Shown: in pieces, positions 34,781 to 44,048 of the stretch
How the letters are laid out: every line of letters starts with the position of its first letter
Numbering within the stretch: the stretch's first letter is position 1
Assembly: GCF_026107415.2 (NCBI RefSeq)
Contig: NZ_JAPCHX010000006.1
Coordinates: 1-64,000 of the forward strand
Direction of reading: 5' to 3'
Source of the DNA: Microbacterium sp. MPKO10
Lineage (GTDB): Bacteria; Actinomycetota; Actinomycetes; Actinomycetales; Microbacteriaceae
DNA: 64,000 nucleotides
Notes under the pieces: generated by a model
Seen by the model: the letters and a program-made list of their open reading frames with translations, nothing else
Told to the model about the DNA's origin: nothing
Database searches by the model: none
Translations under genes and position numbers: made by a program

Positions 34781-35349
34781 TCATCTGCCGGTTCGGCCCA
34801 CCAGATAACCGTCTCGCCGTAACGACGGGAGCGCACAGGGGCGATCCAGTCGGGCCAGCTCGGCTCGGGGGAACGCGAGCTTCGCTCCACGACGATGATC
34901 GCATCGTCGGCGAGGATCGGCACGAGCGAGTCGAGGTTTCTCGTGAGCTCGTGTTCGGCGAGATCGTACGGCGGATCGAGGAAGACGAGCGAATAGCGGA
35001 TGCTGCCTGCGGCACGATCGAGCCAACTCTGCACGCTCGACACCACGGTCTCCACATGCAGCGAGCGCTCGGCGGCGCGTGTCACCGTTGAGGCGTTTGC
35101 TCGGCAGATGGCGCCAGCGCGCGACGAACTGTCGACAAGGGTGACCGAGGACGCGCCACGGGACGCTGCCTCGAGGCCTTGCGCGCCCGAACCCGCGTAG
35201 AGGTCGGCAACATGGGCGCTGCGCAGCGCATCCCGGGCATCGAGAGCAGAAAAGATGGCCTCGCGCACACGGTCGCTTGTCGGGCGCGTCCCCTGAGGAG
35301 GCACCTTGATCGCGAGTGAGCCGGCGTCACCGCCGATGATTCTGGTCAT
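34750..35349 (-). CDS. rsmD: 16S rRNA (guanine(966)-N(2))-methyltransferase
   Basis: Methylates G966 of 16S rRNA in the assembled small subunit, using S-adenosylmethionine. The 199-residue protein begins MTRIIGGDAGS, has RPTSDRVREAIFSAL, the SAM-binding VADLYAGSGAQGLEAASRGA and the catalytic DPPY motif (FLDPPYDL). I chose the start at 35349, where homology begins; an upstream in-frame ATG at 35361 adds only four residues. TATTGT on the minus strand (35363-35358) lies 8 nt upstream, so the message may be leaderless. It is divergent from recG and overlaps the end of thiL. Confidence 0.95.
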   Translation of the reverse strand: MTRIIGGDAGSLAIKVPPQGTRPTSDRVREAIFSALDARDALRSAHVADLYAGSGAQGLEAASRGASSVTLVDSSSRAGAICRANASTVTRAAERSLHVETVVSSVQSWLDRAAGSIRYSLVFLDPPYDLAEHELTRNLDSLVPILADDAIIVVERSSRSPEPSWPDWIAPVRSRRYGETVIWWAEPADDQPEAPSHAV

Positions 35350-35357
35350 TGCTCTCG

Positions 35358-35390
35358 ACAATATCGTGTGTCAGTACCACCGCGTAGACT
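35358..35390. promoter_or_regulatory. Divergent -10 boxes of rsmD and recG
   Basis: TATTGT on the minus strand (35363-35358) lies 8 nt before the rsmD ATG. TAGACT on the plus strand (35385-35390) lies 7 nt before the recG ATG. No ribosome sites are visible, so both messages are probably leaderless. Confidence 0.5.
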
Positions 35391-35397
35391 CGAACAC

Positions 35398-37575
35398 ATG
35401 AACGAGTCGGGACTGGGAGAGAAGCTTTCCGTGCCTCTCGGCGGCCGTACAGCAGCGGCGTTCGAGCGCGCCTTCGGGCATCGTACCGTCGGCGATCTTC
35501 TCGCGCATTACCCGCGCCGGTACGCCCATCACGGCGAGTTGACCCAGCTGGGCAGCCTTCCGGTCGGTGAGAACGTGGCTCTCGTCGCCGATGTCGTGCG
35601 CGCCTCAAGCCGGCCCATGAACAAGCGCAAGGGGTCGATCTTTGAGGCCGTGATTTCCGACGGTCGCGGCATCCTCACACTCACGTTCTTCAATCAGAAC
35701 TGGCGCAAGAGCGAACTCGTCCCCGGTGCGCGCGGCGTCTTCTCGGGAAAGATCTCTGTGTACCGTGGGGCGATGCAGCTCACGCACCCCGATTACGAGC
35801 TCTTCGAGAAGTCCCAGGTGTCTGAAGAGAACGCCCGGGTTTGGGCCGAGACCCCGATTCCCATCTACTCCGCCACAGGGTCCATTCCGACGTGGGCGGT
35901 CAAGAAGTCCGTCGCACTCGCGTTGGATCATGTGGGGCTCGGCGTCGTCGACCCCGTGCCGGCGGCGATCCGGGATACCGAAGGCATACTCGACTACGGA
36001 ACAGCACTGGAACGCATCCATCGCCCACGCACCGACAGCGACTGGCAGCGTGCACGGCGGGCCCTGCGCTTCCATGAAGCGTTCGTGCTGCAGGCGGCTC
36101 TCGTCGAAAGCCGTGCGCAGGCGCGTGAGCAGATGGCGATGCCCCGCGTGTCAGAACCGGGTGGGCCACTCGAGCGCTTCGAGGCGCAGCTGCCCTTCAC
36201 CCTCACCGCGGATCAGACCTCGGTCGGAGCCGAGATCACCCACGACCTGGCGCAGCACAATCCCATGAACCGTCTGGTCCAGGGCGAGGTGGGCTCCGGA
36301 AAGACCCTTGTCGCGCTGCGCGCCATGCTCACGGTCGCTGAAGACGGCGGCCAGACCGCGATGCTTGCGCCGACGGAGGTGCTCGCCGCTCAGCATTTCC
36401 GGTCGATCGTCGCATCTCTCGGCCCCGACCTGGCCGCCGACATGGCACCGGTTCTGCTCACCGGTCGCATGCCTGCGGCCGAGCGTAAGAGGGCACTTCT
36501 GCGCATCGTCGGCGGGCAGGCGAAAATCGTGATCGGCACGCACGCCCTGCTCAGCGACATCGTGGAGTTCTACGACCTCGGGCTCATCGTGATCGATGAG
36601 CAGCATCGGTTCGGCGTCGACCAGCGCGACACGCTGCGTCGCAAGAGCGCGGCGCACCCGCACACCCTCGTGCTCACAGCCACCCCGATTCCCCGAACCG
36701 TCGCCATGACCGTCTTCGGCGACCTCGACGTCAGCACGATCACCGAACTTCCCGACGGGCGACGGGGGATCGAGACGTTTGTCGTGCCACTCGCCGTGAA
36801 GCCGACCTGGATGCCACGTGTGTGGGCGCGCATGCGCGAAGAGGTCGATCAGGGCCGTCAGGCGTTCGTCGTGTGCCCGGCAATCGATGCCGACACTCCG
36901 GGAGAACAAGACGAAACGGGTGAGGATCTCGACCCGGAGGTCGGAACGGCGATAAAACAGGCCCCCGCGACGGTCGTCGAAGTCACGGCGACGCTGCGCT
37001 CGGATCCAGTGACGGAGGGACTGCGCATCGAGAGCATCCACGGCCGTCTCTCGACGGACGAGAAGAACGACAGCATGACGCGGTTCGCCGCCGGTGACAT
37101 CGATGTTCTCGTGTCCACAACGGTGATCGAGGTCGGTGTCGACGTGCCTAACGCATCGACGATGGTGGTCCTCGACGCCGATCGCTTCGGGGTCTCGCAA
37201 CTTCACCAGTTACGCGGCCGCGTCGGGCGCGGGTCCGTTCCCGGTCTGTGCCTGCTTGTCACGAACGCCGCCCCCGAATCGACGAGCCTTGAGCGTGTCG
37301 AAGCCGTCGCCGCGACAACCGACGGATTCGAGCTGGCGCAGCGGGATCTCGAGCTGAGACGGGAGGGCGACGTCCTCGGCGGTGCTCAGTCCGGCGGACG
37401 GTCGTCGCTTCGGCTGCTGCGCGTGGCGTCGGACGGCGAGGTCATCACGCGCGCACGCGAGGCGGCGCAAAACGCGTACGCCGAAGATCCGGGCTTCACG
37501 AAGCATCCTGAACTTCGAGACGCGATCGACAGACGGCTGGATGAGACCGAACGCGAGGCGCTGTCGAAGTCCTGA
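35398..37575 (+). CDS. recG: ATP-dependent DNA helicase RecG
   Basis: Remodels stalled replication forks and branch structures in recombination repair. The 725-residue protein has an N-terminal wedge/OB domain (about 1-250: VGDLLAHYPRRYAHHGELTQLGSL, ILTLTFFNQNW). The helicase core has Walker A LVQGEVGSGKTLVALRA, a DEQH box (VIDEQHRFGVDQRD), LVLTATPIPRT and STTVIEVGVDVPNAS. It also has QLRGRVGRG and a C-terminal ELRREGDVLGGAQSG. A short acidic insert (PGEQDETGEDLDPEVG) interrupts the second RecA domain. The ATG at 35398 follows a -10 box by 7 nt; an earlier in-frame start exists at 35368. Confidence 0.97.
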   Translation: MNESGLGEKLSVPLGGRTAAAFERAFGHRTVGDLLAHYPRRYAHHGELTQLGSLPVGENVALVADVVRASSRPMNKRKGSIFEAVISDGRGILTLTFFNQNWRKSELVPGARGVFSGKISVYRGAMQLTHPDYELFEKSQVSEENARVWAETPIPIYSATGSIPTWAVKKSVALALDHVGLGVVDPVPAAIRDTEGILDYGTALERIHRPRTDSDWQRARRALRFHEAFVLQAALVESRAQAREQMAMPRVSEPGGPLERFEAQLPFTLTADQTSVGAEITHDLAQHNPMNRLVQGEVGSGKTLVALRAMLTVAEDGGQTAMLAPTEVLAAQHFRSIVASLGPDLAADMAPVLLTGRMPAAERKRALLRIVGGQAKIVIGTHALLSDIVEFYDLGLIVIDEQHRFGVDQRDTLRRKSAAHPHTLVLTATPIPRTVAMTVFGDLDVSTITELPDGRRGIETFVVPLAVKPTWMPRVWARMREEVDQGRQAFVVCPAIDADTPGEQDETGEDLDPEVGTAIKQAPATVVEVTATLRSDPVTEGLRIESIHGRLSTDEKNDSMTRFAAGDIDVLVSTTVIEVGVDVPNASTMVVLDADRFGVSQLHQLRGRVGRGSVPGLCLLVTNAAPESTSLERVEAVAATTDGFELAQRDLELRREGDVLGGAQSGGRSSLRLLRVASDGEVITRAREAAQNAYAEDPGFTKHPELRDAIDRRLDETEREALSKS

Positions 37576-37607
37576 CGGCCACGTCGAAATCCTGCGCGCA
37601 CGCCAGG

Positions 37608-37613
37608 TAGGCT
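37608..37613 (+). promoter_or_regulatory. -10 box of coaD
   Basis: TAGGCT, 6 nt before the coaD ATG. A run of five G lies between, which may equally serve as a weak ribosome site on a longer transcript. Confidence 0.45.
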
Positions 37614-37619
37614 GGGGGC

Positions 37620-38102
37620 ATGAGCAGGATCGCCGTTGTTCCCGGATCATTCGACCCCGTCACGCTGGGGCACCTCGACGTGATCGAACGGGCGGCACCG
37701 CTGTATGACGAATTACACGTCGTTGTCGTGCACAATCCCGACAAGGCAGCGCTTCTGCCCATCGCCCAGCGCGTGGCCCTTCTCGAGGAGTCCATCGCGG
37801 CGGCTGGGCTCCCGACGAACATCGTCGTCTCATCGTGGAGCGTCGGTCTGCTCGTCGACTACTGCACGGATGTCGGTGCCTCCGTGCTTATCAAGGGCAT
37901 TCGATCGCAGATCGACGTGGCATACGAGACCCCCATGGCGATCGTGAATCGCGACCTTGCGAGTGTCGAGACGGTATTCATGCTCACAAGCCCGGCACAC
38001 GCGCACGTCTCAAGCTCACTCGTCCGCCAGGTGGCGGCCCTGGGCGGTGACGTTACACCGTACGTTCCGAACGCCGTCGCCACGTTCCTGAGGTCGACAT
38101 GA
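37620..38102 (+). CDS. coaD: Phosphopantetheine adenylyltransferase
   Basis: Fourth step of coenzyme A synthesis: transfers AMP from ATP to 4'-phosphopantetheine. The 160-residue nucleotidyltransferase has [24 protein letters not shown] (the GHxD-type active-site loop), [15 protein letters not shown] (K-G-I-R motif) and [20 protein letters not shown] near the C-terminus. It overlaps the MoxR gene by 4 nt (ATGA), so the two are coupled although functionally unrelated. Confidence 0.97.
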   Translation: MSRIAVVPGSFDPVTLGHLDVIERAAPLYDELHVVVVHNPDKAALLPIAQRVALLEESIAAAGLPTNIVVSSWSVGLLVDYCTDVGASVLIKGIRSQIDVAYETPMAIVNRDLASVETVFMLTSPAHAHVSSSLVRQVAALGGDVTPYVPNAVATFLRST

Positions 38103-39112
38103 CGGACGCAGCCGTTCGGTTCGACACGGACGAGACCGGTCGTCGAGACGCCATGCCGATCTCGGAGGTCAGCGCTCTGGCCACGCAGATCGTAGGCCGC
38201 ATCGAGACGGTCATTGACGGCAAGCACGACGCTGTGCGCACCGCGGTCACCGTGCTGCTCGCCGAGGGGCATCTGCTGATTGAAGACGTCCCCGGCGTCG
38301 GGAAGACGATGCTCGCGCGGGCGCTCGCAGCCTCGGTCGGGGTCACCGTCAGCCGCATCCAGTTCACGCCCGATCTGCTTCCGAGCGACGTGACCGGGGT
38401 CGCCGTCTTCGATCAGCGCGAGAGCCGATTTGAATTCACGCCAGGCCCAGTCTTCGCACACATCGTCATCGGCGACGAAATCAACCGTGCCTCACCCAAG
38501 ACACAGTCTGCACTTCTCGAATGCATGGCAGAACGCCAGGTGACGGCTGACGGAACCACCTACCAGCTCAGCCGGCCGTTCACGGTATTCGCGACGCAGA
38601 ACCCCATCGAAATGGAGGGAACCTACCCGCTGCCCGAGGCGCAACGCGATCGATTCTCCGCACGGCTCTCGATGGGCTACCCGGACGCCGCCGCCGAGCG
38701 CGCCATGCTCACCAATCGTGATGACGGCGACCCGCTCAGCGCGATCGAGCCCGTCGTCACTCTTCCCGAACTCGTGTCGATGATCGATGCCGTGCACGGA
38801 GTATTCGCCTCACCGTCGGTCAAGGCGTATGCCGTCGATCTCGTTGCAGCGACGCGCGACCACGCCGAACTGAGGCTCGGTGCCAGCCCCCGAGCGACGC
38901 TTCAGCTGCTGGCGGCCGCGCGTGCCAGAGCCGCCGTCGAAGGGCATGAGTTCGTGTTGCCCGACCACGTCGCCGCCCTGGCCGAATCAGTGCTCGCTCA
39001 CCGCCTCGTGCCCGTGCCCCGTGCGGGGGAGCGCGGCCGTGACACGGCCGCAGCACTTCGCGCGATCGTTGCGGAGATCGTGGACTCCACTCCCGTCCCG
39101 AACCTCGGGTAG
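38099..39112 (+). CDS. MoxR family AAA ATPase
   Basis: A 337-residue AAA+ protein of the MoxR class, chaperone-like ATPases that assemble or activate partner proteins with VWA or DUF58 domains. Walker A is [16 protein letters not shown] and Walker [23 protein letters not shown]. Sensor region [27 protein letters not shown] and the C-terminal lid ([15 protein letters not shown]) follow. The start at 38099 overlaps coaD; an internal ATG at 38153 would also fit the conserved core. The three genes MoxR-DUF58-transglutaminase form the common actinobacterial module. Confidence 0.95.
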   Translation: MTDAAVRFDTDETGRRDAMPISEVSALATQIVGRIETVIDGKHDAVRTAVTVLLAEGHLLIEDVPGVGKTMLARALAASVGVTVSRIQFTPDLLPSDVTGVAVFDQRESRFEFTPGPVFAHIVIGDEINRASPKTQSALLECMAERQVTADGTTYQLSRPFTVFATQNPIEMEGTYPLPEAQRDRFSARLSMGYPDAAAERAMLTNRDDGDPLSAIEPVVTLPELVSMIDAVHGVFASPSVKAYAVDLVAATRDHAELRLGASPRATLQLLAAARARAAVEGHEFVLPDHVAALAESVLAHRLVPVPRAGERGRDTAAALRAIVAEIVDSTPVPNLG

Positions 39113-39119
39113 GCGCAAC

Positions 39120-40295
39120 ATGCCGGCGCAGACGCTCCGCCTGACTCGACGTGGCTGGTCTCTGCTCTGGGCAGCTCTTGCGATCGTCGTCGTGACGACG
39201 GCGATGAACCGGCGCGAAGGGCTGTTCATCGCCGCGTTCCTGGTGCTCGCCGTCGTGCTCTGCAGCGCTACTGTCGCGTTCCAGAAGACTCCGCTGCGCA
39301 TGACGCGCACGGTGCCGGCCGAGGCACAGTGCGGTGAGCCGATGGAGATCGTCTGCACGATGAAATCGATCGGGATCACCAGCACGGTGGCCGGGTGGAC
39401 GGACGCCGTTCCTCAGTCGTTCGGGCGATCGCCGGTCGGGGTGCTGCCGCCCGCGCATCTCCTGCGCGGAGGGCGGGCCGCCGTGCGCTACCGTGTGGTG
39501 CCGACGGTGCGTGGCCTGCACGAGATCGGCCCCTTCAGCGTCACGCTCACGGATCCGCTCGGCGTGTGTGAGGTGGTGCGCGCGGTCGGATCACCATCGA
39601 CAGCCCTCGTCCTTCCGCGCGTCAGCCCCCTTGCTCCCAGTGAGCTGTTCACGGCGGCCAGCGAGGGGCGGCGCCGTGATCGCACCAGGCCGACGGCGCC
39701 GCGCGCCGACGAACTTATTGCCCGCGATTACCGGCCGGGGGATCCATTGAGGCGAGTGCACTGGCGCGCAACGGCCCGTCACGGTCAGCTGATGGTGCGT
39801 CAAGAGGAACCGCAGGCCGACCCCGACGTGCTGGTGCTGCTCGACGTTCCCCCTGGCCAGACGCGCATCGACGCCTGCGTTGACCTGGCAGCGTCCATTT
39901 CTCTGCACCTGGGGTCCCTCGGCTACCGGATCACCGTCGCCCTGCCAGAGACCGAGTGGCTGACCGTGTCGCCGAAGGACGCGCGTGAAATCCTGATGCC
40001 CCTCGCCGTATGGCCCGGCGGAACAATCAGATCTGCGCACGAGACGGCGCAGCGCTGTGAGCAGCGGTTCGCCGACCGCATCCCGCTTATCCTCATCACC
40101 ACGGATGCCGACAGGCTCGTCGCCCTCGCCGACCTCGCGACCCAGGCGTCTCCCGCGATTGCCTTCATCGCCACGGGGTCAGGATTGCTGCGGGACACGG
40201 TACCGGCCACGTGGCAGGCATCGGGGCTGTCAGACCGTATCGATGTGCCTGCGAGCTGGGACCGACTCAACCGGAGGCTGCTCGTTCATGACTGA
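39120..40295 (+). CDS. DUF58 domain-containing protein
   Basis: A 391-residue protein with two hydrophobic segments near the N-terminus (LLWAALAIVVVTTAM and LFIAAFLVLAVVLCSATVAF), a beta-rich extracellular-like middle, and the DUF58 signature RADELIARDYRPGDPLRRVHWRATARHGQLMVRQEE. A vWA-like domain follows (DVLVLLDVPPG). DUF58 proteins are the usual partners of MoxR ATPases; the function is unknown. The ATG at 39120 lies 7 nt after the MoxR stop. Its end overlaps the next gene by 8 nt. Confidence 0.92.
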   Translation: MPAQTLRLTRRGWSLLWAALAIVVVTTAMNRREGLFIAAFLVLAVVLCSATVAFQKTPLRMTRTVPAEAQCGEPMEIVCTMKSIGITSTVAGWTDAVPQSFGRSPVGVLPPAHLLRGGRAAVRYRVVPTVRGLHEIGPFSVTLTDPLGVCEVVRAVGSPSTALVLPRVSPLAPSELFTAASEGRRRDRTRPTAPRADELIARDYRPGDPLRRVHWRATARHGQLMVRQEEPQADPDVLVLLDVPPGQTRIDACVDLAASISLHLGSLGYRITVALPETEWLTVSPKDAREILMPLAVWPGGTIRSAHETAQRCEQRFADRIPLILITTDADRLVALADLATQASPAIAFIATGSGLLRDTVPATWQASGLSDRIDVPASWDRLNRRLLVHD

Positions 40296-42546
40296 TGCGA
40301 GAGCAGATGCGCGTGCGGGCCGTCGACGCGAGGGGCGTCGGCTGGTTCCGCTCACCGTGTCGCTTGGCCTCCTCATCGTCACGGCGCTCTCGGCGTTTCT
40401 GCCGGTTCTCGATGAGACGGGCTGGTGGTTCGGTTGCGTCGCCGTTGTGGCCGCTGTGGCGGGGGCGTCCGCCCTCGCACGGTTTCTGGGGGGCGCACGG
40501 CCCCTCGGCAGCATTGTGGGCGCTGCCGCGGGAGTCCTCGCCGTCACGGCGATCTGCGGAGCCGACACGACGCTGGCCGGAATCCTTCCCACGCCCGGGA
40601 CGATCGGCCATTTTGTCGACCTCACCCAGTCGGCAGGAGAATCGATCTACCGGCAGTCGATTCCGGCCCATGCGGATGCCGGAATCACGTTTCTGCTGAT
40701 CTTCGCCGCTCTCATGGCCGCCGTGTCGATCGACTTGATGGCTATCTCCGCCGGGGCGGCGGCACCAGTGGGGCTTGTCGCCCTCGCGATCATCATTCCC
40801 CCGTCCGTCTTGATGGAGGAGCTTCCGGTCTTCGCTTTCGCCGCGACGGCGCTCACGTATCTCGCGGTGCTCTGGGCCAGCAGGGTTGCGCAGGGCCGCG
40901 GCGGTGGCCTGGCCCGGATGCTGTCGATTGGTGTGGTTGCGGCATCCATCGCGGGCATTGGCGCCGCGGCTGTTCCCGGCTTCAACGGCACCAACCCGTT
41001 CAGCGTGTCGAACGCGACGACATTGTCGAGCAGTGTGTCCCCGCTTCTCAACCTGGGCGAGGACCTGCAGCGCACGGGAAACTCGGTGCAGTTCCGCTAT
41101 CGCACTTCGGCCTCGGAGCCTCCGCGCTTTCGGATGATGACGCTTGAGACGTTCGATGGTGAGACGTGGTCGTCGACGCAGGAGCGGTCGGGAGTGTTCG
41201 CCGTCGAGCCCGGAGAGAGCCTGGTGCGCAATGAGGGCATCGCCGCCCCCTCGGGAACGCCCGTGAACACCGTCGTGTCCATTGCGGGGCTTCGTGACCG
41301 CGTGCTGCCCATCCCCGATGGCGCGATTGCAATCGACGGTGCCGATGGCACGTGGCTCTGGGATCCCGCAGACGAGACGGTGCGCAGCGCGAGTGACAGC
41401 ACGACGGGGCTGCACTACACCGTCGCCTCGATCCGCTCAGCCCCGACGGCCGAGAGCCTGCGGGCGGCGGATATTCCCGACCGCGGAATCTTCGCCGCTG
41501 AACGGGAGGTTCCCGGCGACGTCCCCGAGGTCATCACGAGCACATTGGAAACGGTCATCGAGGGGACCGAGAACCCCTACGCGCGGGCTCACGCGATTCA
41601 GACATTCCTGCGTGACGGTGACTTCACCTATTCGCTCTCGGCGCCCGTCGCGCAGGGCTACGACGGAGATGGGCTCGACGTCATCGCCATGTTTCTCGAG
41701 CGCCGCGCCGGGTATTGCGTGCACTTCGCCGCCACGATGGCGACCATGGCGCGGCTGATCGACATCCCCTCGCGGATCGTCCTCGGATTCCTACCGGGTG
41801 ACGAGAACAACAAAGGCCAGCACACCGTCACGACGGAAGACCTGCACGCCTGGCCCGAGCTGTTCTTCGAAGGCGTCGGCTGGGTAGCATTCGAGCCGAC
41901 ACCGGGGCGAGGCAGCACACCCGCCTACGCGCCCGAACCGACATCCACTGCCGAAGCGCAAGCGCCGGAGGACCTCGATCCGCGCGCGTTCGATACCCCA
42001 ACCGCCCGCGAGACCACGCAGACACCGGATGCTGACACGGCAGCGCCCGACTCGAACAACAACGCCACGCCGAACCTTGCGCCGTTCGGCGCGATCGGCG
42101 GCATCGTCCTCGTCCTGCTCGCTGTTCCCGCTCTTGTTCGCGCGGCGCGACGGACGCGACGACTGCGGCGCGCAGGCCACGACCGGTCTGCCATCGACGC
42201 TGCCTGGGCCGAGATCGTCGACACCGCCGTCGACCTCGGCTGGCAGCATCCGGTCTCTGACACGCCGAGACGGTTGGGCGAGAGGATCTTGACTCGGATT
42301 GACGAGGGAGGGGCCGATGAAAGCGGCGCCGTCGCCGCGTCCGTCGAGAACCTCATGCGTGCCGTGGAGCGCGCGCGGTATGGACCGTCCGTCGACTCCA
42401 CCATGGTCGGCACCGCGGCTGATGCCCGGGTGGTGCTGTCCGCACTGCGCGCGACAGCGACACCGGCCGAGCGCCTGCGGGCAGCGATGTGGCCGCCGAG
42501 CGTGTTCGCGCGGGGCATCCAGCCGACAACCAACCTGGCCGGGTAG
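40288..42546 (+). CDS. Transglutaminase-like membrane protein (TgpA type)
   Basis: A 752-residue protein. The N-terminal third holds about six or seven membrane helices (the DUF3488 region). The extracytoplasmic middle contains the transglutaminase-like core with the catalytic Cys in RAGYCVHFAATMATMARL, His in TEDLHAWPELFF and an acidic residue soon after (VGWVAFEPTPG). A Pro/Ala/Thr-rich linker leads to one further membrane helix (GIVLVLLAVPALVRAA) and a cytoplasmic C-terminal domain. All three catalytic positions appear intact. It is third in the MoxR-DUF58 module; substrate unknown, presumably an envelope protein or peptide. Confidence 0.93.
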   Translation: MTDARADARAGRRREGRRLVPLTVSLGLLIVTALSAFLPVLDETGWWFGCVAVVAAVAGASALARFLGGARPLGSIVGAAAGVLAVTAICGADTTLAGILPTPGTIGHFVDLTQSAGESIYRQSIPAHADAGITFLLIFAALMAAVSIDLMAISAGAAAPVGLVALAIIIPPSVLMEELPVFAFAATALTYLAVLWASRVAQGRGGGLARMLSIGVVAASIAGIGAAAVPGFNGTNPFSVSNATTLSSSVSPLLNLGEDLQRTGNSVQFRYRTSASEPPRFRMMTLETFDGETWSSTQERSGVFAVEPGESLVRNEGIAAPSGTPVNTVVSIAGLRDRVLPIPDGAIAIDGADGTWLWDPADETVRSASDSTTGLHYTVASIRSAPTAESLRAADIPDRGIFAAEREVPGDVPEVITSTLETVIEGTENPYARAHAIQTFLRDGDFTYSLSAPVAQGYDGDGLDVIAMFLERRAGYCVHFAATMATMARLIDIPSRIVLGFLPGDENNKGQHTVTTEDLHAWPELFFEGVGWVAFEPTPGRGSTPAYAPEPTSTAEAQAPEDLDPRAFDTPTARETTQTPDADTAAPDSNNNATPNLAPFGAIGGIVLVLLAVPALVRAARRTRRLRRAGHDRSAIDAAWAEIVDTAVDLGWQHPVSDTPRRLGERILTRIDEGGADESGAVAASVENLMRAVERARYGPSVDSTMVGTAADARVVLSALRATATPAERLRAAMWPPSVFARGIQPTTNLAG

Positions 42547-42549
42547 ACT
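42544..42549 (+). promoter_or_regulatory. -10 box of the yceD-rpmF operon
   Basis: TAGACT overlaps the stop codon of the transglutaminase gene and lies 8 nt before the GTG at 42558. Confidence 0.45.
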
Positions 42550-42557
42550 CGTTTGTT

Positions 42558-43118
42558 GTGAGTGGAAGCAAGAAGAGCCCGTTCGCGATCAGCGTTCACG
42601 ACCTCATCGGTCGCCCCGGGCACATGCGCGAGCACGCGCTGACGGTCGCCGCGCCCGAGCAGCTGGGCGAGGGACTGATCTCGGTCAAGCAGGGCGCAGA
42701 GATCGTCGAAGACGTTCGTCTCGAATCCGTGCACGAGGGCGTCCTTGTCACAGCCGACGTCTCGACGACGGCGACAGGGGAGTGCGGACGCTGCCTGACA
42801 GACATCGCCCAGAGCGTCGAAGTCGAGATTCAGGAACTTTTCGCGTATTCTACTGAGGAAGCTTCTGAGCAGGCGGTTCACGATGACCACGTGGATCTTG
42901 AACCTCTTGTCAGAGACGCAGTGGTTTTATCATTGCCGTTTCAGCCGGTGTGCCGACCTGATTGCCCCGGTCTCGATCCCGAGACCGGCGAGCGTCTCGC
43001 CGACACCGGTGAAAAAGAACCCCGCGAGATACTGGATCCCCGGTGGGAAGCCCTCGCTCGGTTCTCCTCACGCCCAGGCACCGAAGACTCGAGTGCGACA
43101 GACAGAGAAGAGAGATAA
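42558..43118 (+). CDS. YceD family (DUF177) protein
   Basis: A 186-residue DUF177/YceD protein. The family is encoded next to rpmF in most bacteria and is linked to large-subunit rRNA processing or assembly (established mainly by co-occurrence and plant homologues). Seen here are [22 protein letters not shown] with its CxxC, and [20 protein letters not shown] with a second cysteine pair, which together could bind a metal. The GTG at 42558 is preferred because a -10 box (TAGACT) lies just upstream and the conserved sequence begins near it. It is followed 2 nt later by rpmF. Confidence 0.9.
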   Translation: MSGSKKSPFAISVHDLIGRPGHMREHALTVAAPEQLGEGLISVKQGAEIVEDVRLESVHEGVLVTADVSTTATGECGRCLTDIAQSVEVEIQELFAYSTEEASEQAVHDDHVDLEPLVRDAVVLSLPFQPVCRPDCPGLDPETGERLADTGEKEPREILDPRWEALARFSSRPGTEDSSATDREER

Positions 43119-43120
43119 CC

Positions 43121-43324
43121 ATGGCTGTTCCCAAGCGAAAGAAGTCGCGTGCCAACACCCACGCCCGTCGTTCGCAGTGGAAGGCGAGTGCGCCGACGCT
43201 GGTGAAGACCGTTGAGAACGGTCAGGTCACCTACAGCCTCCCGCACCGCGCGAAGGTCGTCACCGACTCGGCCGGTACCGAGCTGTTCCTCGAGTACAAG
43301 GGCCGCAAGGTCGCCGACATCTGA
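43121..43324 (+). CDS. rpmF: 50S ribosomal protein L32 (zinc-independent form)
   Basis: A 67-residue ribosomal protein with the standard N-terminus [21 protein letters not shown]. The C-terminal half keeps LPHR but has no cysteine. The four Cys that bind zinc in the canonical protein are all absent, so this is the C-minus type. In actinobacteria, C-minus ribosomal proteins can be the only copy or a zinc-starvation paralogue. Its place in the standard yceD-rpmF-rnc operon suggests it is the main copy. The ATG at 43121 follows GAAGAGAGA. Confidence 0.97.
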   Translation: MAVPKRKKSRANTHARRSQWKASAPTLVKTVENGQVTYSLPHRAKVVTDSAGTELFLEYKGRKVADI

Positions 43325-43325
43325 C

Positions 43326-44048
43326 GTGCGGCACGCCGCATCCGCTCATCGCGAGCGCGAAACCACCGACCGAGGACCGCTTCTGGCGGTCCTCGGCGTT
43401 TCGCTGGACCCGGGGCTTCTTGAACTGGCGCTGACCCACCGGTCATACGCATATGAGCACGGCGGGCGACCGCACAACGAACGCCTCGAGTTTCTCGGCG
43501 ATTCGGTGCTAGGTCTCGCCATCACCACGGCCCTCTACCGCGATAACCCCGGCCTGCCCGAGGGCGAACTCGCGAAGATGAGGGCCGCTGTCGTGTCGAC
43601 GGTCGCCCTTGCCGAGGTTGCGACGTCGATCGGCCTCGGCCAGTACATCCTGCTCGGCAACGGTGAAGAGCGCACGGGCGGCCGCGAGAAATCCTCGATT
43701 CTCGCCGACACGATGGAAGCGCTCTTCGGTGCCGTGTACCTCGACAAGGGCCAGGATGCCGCCACCGACACCGTGATGCGTCTCGTCGGCCCGCTGCTGC
43801 AGGACACCGCGCGCTTCGGCGCGGCGATGGATCCGAAGACACACCTGCAAGAGGCAGCAAATCGCATCGGCGCGCCCGCACCCGAGTACGCGATTGAGAG
43901 CACGGGTCCCGATCACGACAGGCGCTTCACCGCGACAGTCACCGTGGGTGACATCGTCTCGGCGACGGGAACGGGTACGAGCAAGAAGCAGGCCGAGATG
44001 GCGGCTGCGCTCACCGCGTGGACCGAACTCAATGCCCGAGCTTCCTGA
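43326..44048 (+). CDS. rnc: Ribonuclease III
   Basis: Cleaves double-stranded RNA in rRNA and mRNA maturation. The 240-residue protein has the catalytic signature HNERLEFLGDSVLGL, the second acidic site ADTMEALFGAVYLD and a C-terminal dsRNA-binding domain (DPKTHLQEAANRIG ... GTSKKQAEMAAALTAW). The start is GTG at 43326, one base after the rpmF stop; the frame is open upstream inside rpmF. It overlaps mutM by 17 nt. Confidence 0.96.
   Translation: MRHAASAHRERETTDRGPLLAVLGVSLDPGLLELALTHRSYAYEHGGRPHNERLEFLGDSVLGLAITTALYRDNPGLPEGELAKMRAAVVSTVALAEVATSIGLGQYILLGNGEERTGGREKSSILADTMEALFGAVYLDKGQDAATDTVMRLVGPLLQDTARFGAAMDPKTHLQEAANRIGAPAPEYAIESTGPDHDRRFTATVTVGDIVSATGTGTSKKQAEMAAALTAWTELNARAS

Noticed and set aside
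36891-36960. Acidic insert in RecG as evidence of a fused domain
   Set aside because: It is short, low-complexity and lies in a loop of the second RecA domain; probably ordinary loop variation.
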